The notes below the pieces were generated by a model. That model saw only the letters and a program-made list of their open reading frames with translations, was not told where the DNA came from and did not search any database. The translations under genes and the position numbers were made by a program. Shown piece after piece: positions 25,168 to 34,471 of a DNA stretch of 64,000 bases (the stretch's first letter is position 1; the number at the start of each line of letters is the position of its first letter). The DNA is from an uncultured Acidobacteriaceae bacterium. Lineage in GTDB: Bacteria; Acidobacteriota; Terriglobia; Terriglobales; Acidobacteriaceae. The stretch lies in NCBI GenBank assembly GCA_903849645.1, contig CAINJJ010000054.1:124001-188000 (forward strand), written 5' to 3'.

Positions 25168-28100
25168 CTACTTTGTCACCATCTCGTCCAGGTTCAGCAT
25201 CTCGCTGGCCACCATGGTCCACGCCGCCAGTTCCGGCGCAGGAATCGATGCATCGCTCTTCTTTTCTCCCACGCCCAGCAACGCATGCGCCGCCTTGGGG
25301 TCCGCGGCATAGTGCTTCTCCATCCGAGCCAGGGAATCGTTGAGCACCGCCGCCATGCCCGGCGGCGGATCGTGCGCAAGCAGTATCTCGCTCATCAGCT
25401 TGATGCGCTGCTCCGGCTGCTTGCCGCCTTCTTTGACAACCCGTTCCGCCAGCGCGCGCGCCGCCTCAACCCACTGCACATCGTTCATGGTCACCAGCGC
25501 CTGCAGCGGCGTATCCGTGCGCTGGCGGCGCGTACATACAACGTCGCGCATCGGCGCATCGAACGCGTCCATATCCGGCATCGGCGCCATGCGCTTCCAA
25601 TACGTGTACATGCTTCGCCGGTAGAGCTCATCTGCCTGCCCCCGCTCATACACCAACGTATCGCTGCCGCCAATCCCCACCTGCTCCCACACATTTGGCG
25701 GCTGATATGGTTTCACGCTCGGCCCGCCCACTCGGGTGACCAGCAAGCCTCCAGACTGCAGCGCTACATCGCGCAACATCTCCGCATCCATGCGGAATCG
25801 CGGTCCATGCGCCATCAACAGGTTCCTGGGGTCCTTCGCCAACTGATCCGGAGTCGACTTCCCGCTCTGCCGGTAAGCCGCCGACATCACCATCAGTTTG
25901 TACATGTGCTTGATGTTCCAACCGCTCTCTCGGAACTCGACCGCCAGCCAGTCCAGCAGTTCAGGGTGCGAAGGCCGCTGTCCCATGATTCCAAAATCTT
26001 CAGTCGTCTCCACAAGGCCGGTGCCGAAAAGTTCGCTCCACATCCGGTTCACCGTAACGCGCGCGGTGAGCGGATTTTCCGCACTCACTGTCCACTTGGC
26101 GAGCGCCAGCCGGTTGTGCGGCACGCCCGCAGGAAGCGGCGGAAGGTAGTGCGGCGTAGTCGCCTCAACCTTCTCGGTGCGCGCCGTGTACACTCCCCGC
26201 GTCAGCACATCCGCGTAAGCAATCGACGGCTTCTCCCAGGAGACAAGGGTCAGGTCGCCGCCCTCTGAGAGCTTGTCAAGCTGGCCATCGAGTTGAGCAA
26301 TCTGCGCTTCCATCGCAGGCGCCAGCTTGTCTACGTTGCGGAAGTAGAAGTCGCTCACCGCATGGAGTTCGTCCGCATTCCACTGTTGGATGGGCTTGCT
26401 CGTCACCTCAGCGACGTAATCTTCGAAGGGGAGCCTCTTCGCCTCTTCCGCCGTCAGTGCGCGCCCATATACGCGAATGTCCTGGTAGCGGGTCTCGCGC
26501 GACGGGTTTGCATCCGGATCTCTCCACCCAAGCTGCATTGGAGCCTGTGTCCTGACGGAAGCCTGGCCCAGCGAATCGGCCGCCACCTTCGTCGCAACCG
26601 GCAATCCGTTCACATAGATCTTTACCCCCGATGCCTTGCCCGATCCATCGTAGGTAAAGAAGACGTGCCGCCAGTGGCCGTCCGAGGGTAGAGGTTCCTC
26701 CGTTGAAACTCTGATCGCCAAAAACGCCGTGAGGTCCTCTGCGGGCTTTGGCGCTGCAGGCTTTGATTCCTTCTTCTTTGCTTCCTTCTTCTTCGGTTCT
26801 TCCTTCTTGTGCTTCGGCTTGTAGGGAGCAAGGTCCTTGGCAGTCAAATCCACCGGCGTAGGAAACTGGAATACTTCCTTGATGCGCCTGGGAGTCTCCT
26901 TCTTCGCCTTCGGGTCCTTCCTGGCTTCAAGATCCTTGGGGCCCTGGTTCACCAGCTCAACGCTGATGACGCCCTTCGTTTGAGAAAGATCCCAGCCCCG
27001 ATTGCGCTGCGTCGAATCCATCTTTGAAAACAGCGTCCCTGAAGCGTTGTCCAGCGAATAGTTGGGAGCCGAACGCATCATCAGCCATCCGCCCGCTGAG
27101 AACGCCTGGTTCCCTTCATAGTCGCCTGTTTGGCCCAGCAAGATATGTGTGTTGACATCCATCCGGAAATCCGGCCACAGCCACGTGGTCTCGCCCCACT
27201 GTGGCTTCGATTTGCCGATGGGAAAACTCGCCTGCTGCGCATGTGGCGCGCTGTTCTTCACCTCTTCGCCGCCGCCCTCGTCCAGCCGCAGCCGAAGCGC
27301 GAGTTTGTCGGCTGCAACAGGCTGCGGAGGACGCTGCCGTGATGAGAGCCATCCTTCGACCAGTGCGCGCTCCTGGAGTCTCATGCCTCTGAGCCGCTCG
27401 GCAAGCTCCGATCGCCTGGCGAAAGTCTGGTCATAACTTGCCCGATTCAACGGCTTGGGAATGCGCGCGACCGGCGTCCAAACCGGCCGGTCGTCATTGA
27501 ACGGCTTCTCTTCAAGGTTGTTGAAGAAGGCGCTCAATGAGTAAAAGTCCTTTTGAGTCGTCGGATCGTATTTGTGATCGTGGCAAACCGCGCAGCCGAC
27601 GGTGAGTCCCATGAACGCGGCGCCGTAGGCTTCAGTTCGCTCCCGCGCAATGTTGACCCGCAGCTCCTCTGGGATTGTCCCGCCCTCGTTGCTGCTCACT
27701 CCCATCCGCACATAGCCGCTGCCGATCAAAGGTTCGATACTTTTTGAAGGCAGAAGATCCCCGGCAATCTGCTCCATGGCGAATTGATCAAATGGCTTGT
27801 TGCTGTTGAACGAACGGATCAGGTAATCGCGGTAAGGCCACACATCGCGGCTGTTGTCGTAGTGCAGTCCATAGGTGTCGGCATACCGTGCGTAATCCAG
27901 CCAGTGACGGGTGCGCTCCTCTCCAAAAGCCGGCCTCGCGAGCAGTTCATCCACCAGCCGTTCGTAAGCTTGCGGCGACGAGTCCGCCACAAACGCGCGC
28001 ACCTCCGCGGGAGTCGGAAGCAAGCCGGTCAGATCCAGAGTCACCCTGCGGATGAGAGTGGCCTTGTCCGCTTCAGGCGATGGATGCAACCCTTCCTCTT

Positions 28101-28680
28101 TCAGGCGCGCCAGGATGAATGCATCGATAGGGGACTTCGCTCCAGTGCCGCTGTCCGGAATCGCCGGGGGTTGTGGCCTGGATGGCTTTTCGAATGCCCA
28201 ATGCGGACGGTAAACCGCACCCTCCTTGATCCACTCCCGGAGAATCGCGATCTCCGAGGCCTTCATCGGCTTGGCTTCGCCTTGCGCATTCTGCGGCATC
28301 AGGTGATGCGGGTCTTTGGATTCGATCCGTTTGATCAGTTCGCTCTGGTCCGGATGTCCCGGAACGATCGCATCCGGATGCCCCGGCCGTTTCTTGAACG
28401 CCGCTTCCTCGAGATCCAGCCTCAGCCCCCCCTTGCGCATCTCCGGGTCTGGCCCATGACAACTGAAGCAGTTGCTGGCCAGGATCGGTTGCACGGCCTG
28501 ATTGAAATCAAGTCGCTGAGTACCCTGCGCTGAGTTCGGAACTGTCTGTTGTTTCCGGCATCCCGTCATCAATCCAGCCATTGCCGAGGCCAGGCACAGC
28601 AACACGGCCAGCGCAGATTGAGCATGGTTTGGGCGAACGATCCTCGTCGGAAGGAGTGGGGCTGAACACGTCACCTGCAA
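25168..28680 (-). CDS. Large secreted cytochrome with DUF1549, LamG-like and DUF1553 domains
   Basis: 1170 residues. A lipoprotein-type signal ends in LMTGC. A PSCyt1 haem domain follows (NCFSCHGPDPEMRKGGLRLD, about 71-90), then DUF1549 (IDAFILARLKEEGL to about 400), a concanavalin/LamG-like middle section with a Lys/Pro-rich linker (KKKEAKKKESKPAAPKP), and DUF1553 at the C-terminus (NPLTARVTVNRMWSELFG). This order is the standard layout of planctomycete-type proteins often associated with polysaccharide degradation. It is the first gene of the four-gene operon. The substrate is not known. Confidence 0.9.
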   Translation of the reverse strand: MQVTCSAPLLPTRIVRPNHAQSALAVLLCLASAMAGLMTGCRKQQTVPNSAQGTQRLDFNQAVQPILASNCFSCHGPDPEMRKGGLRLDLEEAAFKKRPGHPDAIVPGHPDQSELIKRIESKDPHHLMPQNAQGEAKPMKASEIAILREWIKEGAVYRPHWAFEKPSRPQPPAIPDSGTGAKSPIDAFILARLKEEGLHPSPEADKATLIRRVTLDLTGLLPTPAEVRAFVADSSPQAYERLVDELLARPAFGEERTRHWLDYARYADTYGLHYDNSRDVWPYRDYLIRSFNSNKPFDQFAMEQIAGDLLPSKSIEPLIGSGYVRMGVSSNEGGTIPEELRVNIARERTEAYGAAFMGLTVGCAVCHDHKYDPTTQKDFYSLSAFFNNLEEKPFNDDRPVWTPVARIPKPLNRASYDQTFARRSELAERLRGMRLQERALVEGWLSSRQRPPQPVAADKLALRLRLDEGGGEEVKNSAPHAQQASFPIGKSKPQWGETTWLWPDFRMDVNTHILLGQTGDYEGNQAFSAGGWLMMRSAPNYSLDNASGTLFSKMDSTQRNRGWDLSQTKGVISVELVNQGPKDLEARKDPKAKKETPRRIKEVFQFPTPVDLTAKDLAPYKPKHKKEEPKKKEAKKKESKPAAPKPAEDLTAFLAIRVSTEEPLPSDGHWRHVFFTYDGSGKASGVKIYVNGLPVATKVAADSLGQASVRTQAPMQLGWRDPDANPSRETRYQDIRVYGRALTAEEAKRLPFEDYVAEVTSKPIQQWNADELHAVSDFYFRNVDKLAPAMEAQIAQLDGQLDKLSEGGDLTLVSWEKPSIAYADVLTRGVYTARTEKVEATTPHYLPPLPAGVPHNRLALAKWTVSAENPLTARVTVNRMWSELFGTGLVETTEDFGIMGQRPSHPELLDWLAVEFRESGWNIKHMYKLMVMSAAYRQSGKSTPDQLAKDPRNLLMAHGPRFRMDAEMLRDVALQSGGLLVTRVGGPSVKPYQPPNVWEQVGIGGSDTLVYERGQADELYRRSMYTYWKRMAPMPDMDAFDAPMRDVVCTRRQRTDTPLQALVTMNDVQWVEAARALAERVVKEGGKQPEQRIKLMSEILLAHDPPPGMAAVLNDSLARMEKHYAADPKAAHALLGVGEKKSDASIPAPELAAWTMVASEMLNLDEMVTK

Positions 28681-29183
28681 GGGGAAGAGATCCTCCAGAA
28701 AATGCCCAAAAAGGCAGCCAACCGCTTAAGGCCTCTCATGGTAGCATTCGCACACTTGTTCATGTAACTCTCTTGTAAAGAACAGCGCCGCCGTGGAAAT
28801 GGCCTCTCCCAAAGTGGCAGCACCGGACGCTCTGCAATCGTCTGTTGAGGCCTTGTCCCCCCTGCCCGAAGAGTCCGCTCCCCCCAAGCTCCATCGACCA
28901 TAACCATCCTGCAATCAAACTTTTGCAATTTGCGCCTATTCACTTTGCGGCAACCCGGACCGGCGCATTTCGCCGGCTTCCTGCGGCAGAATCGCATCTT
29001 TTCCGGGCATTTTCATCCAGCTTCTGCGCATTGTTTGCGCGCCGATTGCCCATTTCCCGCTCCATCCGTGGCAGCCGGCATGGGACCGCGGACCGCAACG
29101 GCGTCAACCCGCCCAGCCTCTCGCCGTCATCCTTCTCACCCAACCCGCCTGTCGCGTATCCTGAACACGAGGGGACAGTTACG
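28681..29183. other. Divergent intergenic region, no gene seen
   Basis: About 500 bases between the DUF1549 gene (-) and crcB (+). It should contain both promoters. I looked for a fluoride riboswitch ahead of crcB and did not find the conserved GGNGAUGG...AACCGCC...CUGAU pattern. Open frames here lack ribosome sites. Confidence 0.35.
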
Positions 29184-29558
29184 TTGCAGAAATATCTGCT
29201 CATCGCCGCCGGCGGCGCGCTCGGCTCCATCGCTCGCTATTTGGTCGGCTCCAGCATCGCCGGGCGCATGGGAATCAAATTCCCGTACGGAACACTGGTG
29301 GTCAATCTCACCGCCTGCCTGGTCATCGGCTTCACGCTCACCTATATGGGCAAGCGCGCCGACCTGAGCCCGGCGTGGCGCTTCCTCGTCCCCATCGGCT
29401 TCATCGGCGCCTACTCCACCTTTTCCACCTACGAGTGGGAGACCCTCGCGACCCTGCGCTCCGGAGCCTTCCTGCTCGCCGCGCTCTACGCCGGGGGCAG
29501 CCTCATCCTGGGCCTCGCCGCCACCTGGTGCGGCGCCGCGCTTGCCGAGGCCCTCTAG
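29184..29558 (+). CDS. crcB: Fluoride channel CrcB (Fluc)
   Basis: 124 residues from TTG 29184, which has GAGGGGA 8 bases upstream; the upstream part of the frame is not coding-like. Four membrane spans with the Fluc hallmarks: GGALGSIARYLVG near the start, FPYGTLVVNLTACLVIGF with the conserved Asn, and FIGAYSTFSTYEWE with the Phe/Thr/Ser-rich pore segment. It is a dual-topology dimeric channel that exports fluoride. A DUF190 gene follows about 100 bases downstream, a common pairing. Confidence 0.92.
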   Translation: MQKYLLIAAGGALGSIARYLVGSSIAGRMGIKFPYGTLVVNLTACLVIGFTLTYMGKRADLSPAWRFLVPIGFIGAYSTFSTYEWETLATLRSGAFLLAALYAGGSLILGLAATWCGAALAEAL

Positions 29559-29661
29559 AATTTCGCGGTCCCTTCAGGCTTGCAACTTCAAATCAAAGCT
29601 GCTTCAATCCTTCGTTGGCTGCGCTGCTCAAACCGGCGGGGCCAACAGCAAGGAGCTGCCC

Positions 29662-30042
29662 ATGCTGACCTCCGGCCCAGCCGTCAAAGTCACCTTATAT
29701 CTGAGCGATGGGGCAAAACACCATGGAGTGCCGGTCTATACCAGCATCCTCGACTTCCTCTTCCACAGCGGCATTTACGGCGCGACAGCCCTGAAAGGGG
29801 TGGCCGGTTTCGGATCCACCCATCGCATCCATGCCGCCCACATCCTCGACATCTCCGACCACCTGCCCATCGTGATCCAGTTCATCGAGACCAGGGAAAA
29901 GGTGGATGGCATCCTGCCGGAACTGGAGAAGCTGACCGGCTCCGGGCTCATCGAGATGCAGGAAACCACCATCGTGATCCCCTCAAAGAACCCGAGCCTC
30001 GCCGCGCCCAGGCCCGCCGGAGCGCCTAATTCTGCGAAGTGA
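29662..30042 (+). CDS. DUF190 family protein (PII-like), CrcB partner
   Basis: 126 residues from ATG 29662 (AAGGAG 7 bases upstream). The pattern VKVTLYLSDGAKHHGVPVYT, GIYGATALKGVAGFGS and LPIVIQFIETREKVDGILPE is typical of DUF190, a PII/GlnB-like trimeric fold. Members often sit next to crcB and are thought to sense or regulate, though the ligand is unproven. The 3' end overlaps the converging sialate esterase gene by 17 bases. Confidence 0.9.
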   Translation: MLTSGPAVKVTLYLSDGAKHHGVPVYTSILDFLFHSGIYGATALKGVAGFGSTHRIHAAHILDISDHLPIVIQFIETREKVDGILPELEKLTGSGLIEMQETTIVIPSKNPSLAAPRPAGAPNSAK

Positions 30043-31534
30043 ACGGCGAAGCCGGCAGCCCCTCGCCGTTGAACAGGTTGCATTGCGGACTGTTGGCCCA
30101 GCCGTACCGGACATACACCGGCTCAACCACCGCCGGACTCGTCACCAGCACCGTATTGCCATCGATGGTGGCCGCGGCCGGCGAAAACTGGCCGTCCTTG
30201 CCTGCCACCTCAAATCCCGTCAACACTCCGCCCTTTGCCACCAGCCCCTTCGCGTGGTGGTTAAACCACACCCGCAGAGCGCTCCCCTCCGGCGTCGCCT
30301 GCCGGTACATCGGCCCGGAATAGCTCACATCTTCGCCATAGGCAAGGGCCCGCGCCGCCAGCGCCAGCCGCAGCCCCACGTCCAGTTTGTTCGTCGGATG
30401 CACATCGTCCGGGTTGCCGATGTCGATGGTCACGGCCATGGCCGTATTCGCCAGCCCCAGCGTCCGCCGTTGCTGCTCCCGCAGAACCGCCCACGTCTCT
30501 CCCGGTCCTGGGTTGAAGTTCGAAATCTGCACGTACAGGAACGGAAAATCCCCCACGCCCCACTGCCGCCGCCAGTCCCCAATCAAAGTGCGCATCACCC
30601 TGTCGTAGAGCGGGCCCCTTTCCGTTTGCGAGTTGCTCTCTCCCTGGTACCAGATGACCCCGCGAATCGGAAACGGCGTGAGGGGCGCAATCATCCCGTT
30701 CCACAGCATCCCGGGACCCCAACTCAGCAGCTCCGGATGCCAGGGGAACTTGGGCTCCGGCCTGCCCGCCGCCCGCGCCTCATCCCGCTGCCTCTGTTGG
30801 TCCTTGTCCTCCAATTGCGCATCGCTCTCCCGCTCCGTCATCCGCCCCCAGGACACAAACACCGGAGCCAGGGCCGCATCTTCCCCCAGTGCGGCCAGCC
30901 GCGTCCACGACTCGGCCACCGTCCCGCCCCAGGTGGAGTCAATCACCCCCACGGGCACCTTCTCCCGCTGTTCGATCTCGCGGGCAAAGTACCAGGCCAC
31001 CGCCGAAAACTCCTTGGCCGTCTCTGGCGAGGACACGGCCCAGCCTTCGCTGTCTGCATCGTCAAGCGCATACCCGGCAGCCTTCTTCTTCACGATCATC
31101 AGCCGGATGCGGGGGTTCGCCGCGTGGGGCAGGTCATCCGCGGCCGTTGCGGCCTTGCGCATCTCAAACTCCATGTTGGATTGGCCCGAGGCCACCCACA
31201 CATCCCCCACCAGCACATCGTCCAGCGTGCGCGTCTCGGATGCCCCACCGGCCCCCTGCACCGTCATCTGGAATGGCCCGCCCGCCCCGCCCGGCTTCAG
31301 GTAGAGGCTCCATCGACCCAGCGGACCCGCCTTGGTGGACCGGCTCTCGCCGCGAAAACTCACGCTGACCGGCTCCCCTGGGGTCGCCATCCCCCACACG
31401 TGCACCGGCAGGTCCCGCTGCACCACCATGTGGCTGGCCAGTACCTTCGGCAGCGTGATCTGGGCGCACAGCGTCGCGCCCGGCAGCAGAAAAAGAAAAA
31501 GCAAATTGCGCAGTCTCACTTGGATCCTCTTCAT
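30026..31534 (-). CDS. Sialate O-acetylesterase-like SGNH hydrolase
   Basis: 502 residues from ATG 31534, which gives a clean signal peptide (LRNLLFLFLLPGATLCAQ). The SGNH nucleophile is in WVASGQSNMEFEM, further blocks are RGVIWYQGESN and the His-containing DDVHPTNK. The N-terminal region (LASHMVVQRDLPVHVWG, GEPVSVSFRG) is the beta-sandwich usual in this family. It removes O-acetyl groups from sugars in the periplasm or outside; the physiological sugar need not be sialic acid. It converges with and overlaps the DUF190 gene. Confidence 0.88.
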   Translation of the reverse strand: MKRIQVRLRNLLFLFLLPGATLCAQITLPKVLASHMVVQRDLPVHVWGMATPGEPVSVSFRGESRSTKAGPLGRWSLYLKPGGAGGPFQMTVQGAGGASETRTLDDVLVGDVWVASGQSNMEFEMRKAATAADDLPHAANPRIRLMIVKKKAAGYALDDADSEGWAVSSPETAKEFSAVAWYFAREIEQREKVPVGVIDSTWGGTVAESWTRLAALGEDAALAPVFVSWGRMTERESDAQLEDKDQQRQRDEARAAGRPEPKFPWHPELLSWGPGMLWNGMIAPLTPFPIRGVIWYQGESNSQTERGPLYDRVMRTLIGDWRRQWGVGDFPFLYVQISNFNPGPGETWAVLREQQRRTLGLANTAMAVTIDIGNPDDVHPTNKLDVGLRLALAARALAYGEDVSYSGPMYRQATPEGSALRVWFNHHAKGLVAKGGVLTGFEVAGKDGQFSPAAATIDGNTVLVTSPAVVEPVYVRYGWANSPQCNLFNGEGLPASPFTSQN

Positions 31535-31645
31535 CTCGGGTGTGCCCGGAATCTTCCTCCCACCCAGCGAACAAAGCCTCCGGAATGGGAGCGCTACCAG
31601 AGTAAACGATCGATCCGCGGAGCTCGAATCCGCCCGCTGAGTGTT

Positions 31646-31660
31646 TTGTCTCAGAGACAA
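31646..31660. promoter_or_regulatory. Palindrome between divergent genes
   Basis: TTGTCTC-A-GAGACAA is a perfect 7-bp inverted repeat with one central base. It lies 111 bases before the esterase start (-) and about 190 before the DUF6526 gene (+). Size and symmetry fit a dimeric repressor operator, but no regulator is nearby and chance is possible. Confidence 0.3.
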
Positions 31661-31852
31661 TTTGGGGGTGGGCCCCTTCAATTCTGGCCATCAGATTTCG
31701 TCCTCCGCCCCTTCGCGACATTGACATTGCGCCGCCTAAGCTACAGAATCCATTTAGCGCAGGGGCGCTGGCCCCCCTGCTCTGCTGTGGCCTTCCCCAA
31801 GAAGCGGGAAGCAATGCAGCCTATCCCGGCCTGACGGAAATCAGGGCAATTC

Positions 31853-32290
31853 ATGAATGACTCCCCCGCGCAAGGTCTCAAAAATCACGCACGATTCGAT
31901 CCGGCCTTTCATTTCGCCCTGGGCCTGGTTCTCGTTTTCAACCTGGCCTATGCAATCGTCCACCTGCTGCACCACAGGGTCATCTTTTCGGCCTGGTTCG
32001 TGGTGCTCTCTGTAGCCGTATTCATTCCCTACTTCAAGCTTCGCCTCTATCCCCTCAAGGTGCAGGACCGGGTAATCCGTCTCGAAGAGAGGCTTCGGTT
32101 GCAGGCGCTCGCCCCAGCCGAGTGGCACGCGCAAATCTACCAGCTCACTGAAGACCAGTTGATTGCCCTGCGGTTTGCGGGCGACGGCGAGGTTGTGGAG
32201 TTGGCCAAACAGGCTCTTGCCGAGAATCTCACCCGCAAACAGATCAAGGAGCGGATCAAGAACTGGCGCGCCGACAACTGGCGGGTCTGA
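31853..32290 (+). CDS. DUF6526-like small membrane protein
   Basis: 145 residues. Two adjacent membrane segments at about 16-60 (FHFALGLVLVFNLAYAIVHL; AWFVVLSVAVFIPYFKLRLY) are followed by a cytoplasmic helical region (VIRLEERLRLQALAP, LTEDQLIALRFAGDGEVVEL, TRKQIKERIKNWRADNW). This two-span plus helical-tail arrangement matches DUF6526 proteins common in Acidobacteria; function unknown. AGGG lies about 8 bases before the ATG. A strong hairpin follows downstream. Confidence 0.75.
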   Translation: MNDSPAQGLKNHARFDPAFHFALGLVLVFNLAYAIVHLLHHRVIFSAWFVVLSVAVFIPYFKLRLYPLKVQDRVIRLEERLRLQALAPAEWHAQIYQLTEDQLIALRFAGDGEVVELAKQALAENLTRKQIKERIKNWRADNWRV

Positions 32291-32381
32291 GTCTCCCTGC
32301 TTCCTAGCCGCAACTGGCCCGGTCAGCGGTGATCGGTTCGGCAACTGCCGCGTCTTCGCTCCACGCGCCTCGGGCGGCAAA

Positions 32382-32429
32382 ACGGGTTGCAGGTGTAAGA
32401 CTCCCTCGGGAGTTTCGCCTGCAACCCGT
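32382..32429. terminator. Long nested hairpin between convergent genes
   Basis: ACGGGTTGCAGG (32382-32393) pairs perfectly with CCTGCAACCCGT (32418-32429), and a second hairpin, GACTCCC/GGGAGTT, sits in the loop. It lies between the DUF6526 gene and the converging cytochrome gene, with few T residues after it. It probably ends transcription from both sides. Confidence 0.6.
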
Positions 32430-32461
32430 CTTCTGTTCCCGCTGAAGATGACCGCCCCAGG

Positions 32462-34471
32462 CTATTTTTCCCGGTGACTTTCGTCTGTCTTCACATCTCC
32501 GCTCTCGACTGCGTTTGCTGTGTCAGCCTTTTCCAGCGACTCTGTGTCCAGCCCGTGCTCATGGCGGTACTGCTCCACCGGCATCTTGCCATCCCACCAG
32601 GCCCAGTTCATCGGATAGACGTCCGGGTCAAGGAACACCTGGTAGAAGTGCCAGACCACGATCGCCAGGGAGGCAAGAATTGCCTCGTAGAAGTGGATCG
32701 ATGTGGCCACATCCACCCACCAGCGAGCCAGCAGGTTGCCCGTGGAAACATTGGCCCACATCATCACGCCGGTCACGGCCATGAGCCCCGTGCCCCAGAC
32801 CAGCGCCCAGTACTCGGCCTTCTCCGCGTAGTTGAAGCGGCCAAACTTTGGCCTCTCCTTGCTCAGGCCAAGGTAGAACCGCATGGTGCCGATTGCGTCG
32901 AAAGCGTCCCTGGGCCGCGGCGCAAAGTCCCAGATGAGGCGTCGCCCTTCCCGCGTCATGGCCAGGTAGAAGATGTGATAGATGCCCGCCGCCATCAGGA
33001 CCACTCCCGCGACACGGTGGGTAAGGCTTCTTACCCTCTCGCTCATCGCCAGCACCTCGGCCAGCCATGAGTTGGGGAACTTGAGCGCGAATCCGGTGAT
33101 CACCAGGATGATGAAGCTTGTGAGCAAAATAAGGTGCTGCCAGCGCTGATTCTCGGTCATGCGCACCATGCTCGGGTTCTGCACCGCGCGGCGCGCCAGG
33201 GCCTTGCTCCGCCAGATGATCGCGTTGTGCAGGAACATTGCGCCGATCACGATAAGGATCAACGGCAGGTAGATCCAGCGCACCCAGCGCGTGATCTGCG
33301 AGCCCATGTCCTTGGAGGCGGTGCCGTCGAGGTGAACCTTGGTCTGCGTGAACTTCTGCGTTACCCCCTTGTGGCACTTGCCGCAGGTCGCATCCAGGTT
33401 CGCCTTGTTGATCGTCGAGCGCTTGTCGCTCGACGGAAAGATGTTGTGCACCCCATGGCAGCTTGCGCAGTTGGCCACCACCGCGGAGCCGCCTTCGCTC
33501 GCCAGCCCGTGATAGCTGTCCAGGTAAGTCGAGACGCGGTTGCCCGCGACACCGAACTCCTGTGACAGCCGCACTCCCTCGTGGCAGCGGGCGCACGTCG
33601 TGCGCGCCACATTCTGCTCCGAGACAGACGAGTTGGGATCAACGTGCGCCTTGATCGAGTGAATCCCATGGCAGTCCGTGCACACGGGCGCCAGCCCGTT
33701 GCCGCGCGCGATTCCCTGCCCATGGATGCTCGCCATGAACGTGTCGGCGACTCCCGCGTGGCACTTGCCGCAGGTATTCGGCACGTTGAACTTGTAGATG
33801 GGAGACTTCTGATCGTTGGCCGGAAGAATGTCGTGCGCGCCGTGGCAGTCTGTGCAAACCGCCGCCTTCTTCGAGCCCTTTTCGATAGCCAACCCGTGCA
33901 CGCTCTCCTGGTAGGAGACAAAGGTCTGCGCGCTGTCGCCGTTGGACTCCACCAGAAACTTCTGTCCGTGGCAGCGTCCGCAGGTGGTGGGAATGTTGGC
34001 GTGATTTACGGGAGACTTGGCGTCGTCGGCCCCCATCACTTCATGTGCGCCGCCATGACAGTCCTGGCAGTTGGCCGCCGACGCCGTGCCCGCCTTGGTT
34101 GGCTTGGCATGGAAGCTGTGCGCATAGGCCTCCTGCGCATCCGCGTGGCACTGTGCGCAGGTGATCTTCTTCGGGGTCGTCTCATGCACCGGCCCCTTCA
34201 CATCCGTATGGCAATCCACGCAGGCAAACATGCCGCCGTGAATCGAGTGCTTCAGCTTGTCCTTGTCGATGAACAGGCTGACCTGCTTGCCATTCACATC
34301 CTTGGTCAGGGTGGAGTCGGAATGGCACGTCAGGCAGTCTTCATCTTTGGGCTTGTGGGCCGCCCTTGCCGTCAAACTCCCGGTGACAAAAGTCAGAACT
34401 ATCAGTTGGCAGAGAATCTTTCTGCTTGCATTTCCCTTGAACCCGCTGAACCCCAGCATGGACTGCCTCAT
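32462..34471 (-). CDS. CbcL-like fusion: 11-haem cytochrome c with C-terminal cytochrome b
   Basis: 669 residues. A signal sequence (about 18-38) is followed by eleven CXXCH motifs (CLTCH, CVDCH, CAQCH, CQDCH, CGRCH, CTDCH, CGKCH, CTDCH, CARCH, CASCH, CGKCH) to about residue 370, with many distal His. From about 385 come membrane spans of a HydC/FdnI-like cytochrome b (RWVRWIYLPLILIVIGAMFL; HLILLTSFIILVITGFALKF; HFYEAILASLAIVVWHFYQV). Geobacter CbcL has the same plan with nine c haems and passes electrons between quinones and periplasmic carriers. Start and upstream stop share a base (TAATG). Confidence 0.9.
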   Translation of the reverse strand: MRQSMLGFSGFKGNASRKILCQLIVLTFVTGSLTARAAHKPKDEDCLTCHSDSTLTKDVNGKQVSLFIDKDKLKHSIHGGMFACVDCHTDVKGPVHETTPKKITCAQCHADAQEAYAHSFHAKPTKAGTASAANCQDCHGGAHEVMGADDAKSPVNHANIPTTCGRCHGQKFLVESNGDSAQTFVSYQESVHGLAIEKGSKKAAVCTDCHGAHDILPANDQKSPIYKFNVPNTCGKCHAGVADTFMASIHGQGIARGNGLAPVCTDCHGIHSIKAHVDPNSSVSEQNVARTTCARCHEGVRLSQEFGVAGNRVSTYLDSYHGLASEGGSAVVANCASCHGVHNIFPSSDKRSTINKANLDATCGKCHKGVTQKFTQTKVHLDGTASKDMGSQITRWVRWIYLPLILIVIGAMFLHNAIIWRSKALARRAVQNPSMVRMTENQRWQHLILLTSFIILVITGFALKFPNSWLAEVLAMSERVRSLTHRVAGVVLMAAGIYHIFYLAMTREGRRLIWDFAPRPRDAFDAIGTMRFYLGLSKERPKFGRFNYAEKAEYWALVWGTGLMAVTGVMMWANVSTGNLLARWWVDVATSIHFYEAILASLAIVVWHFYQVFLDPDVYPMNWAWWDGKMPVEQYRHEHGLDTESLEKADTANAVESGDVKTDESHREK

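Noticed and set aside
28681..29183. Fluoride riboswitch before crcB
   Set aside because: Conserved GGNGAUGG, AACCGCC and CUGAU elements not found in order.
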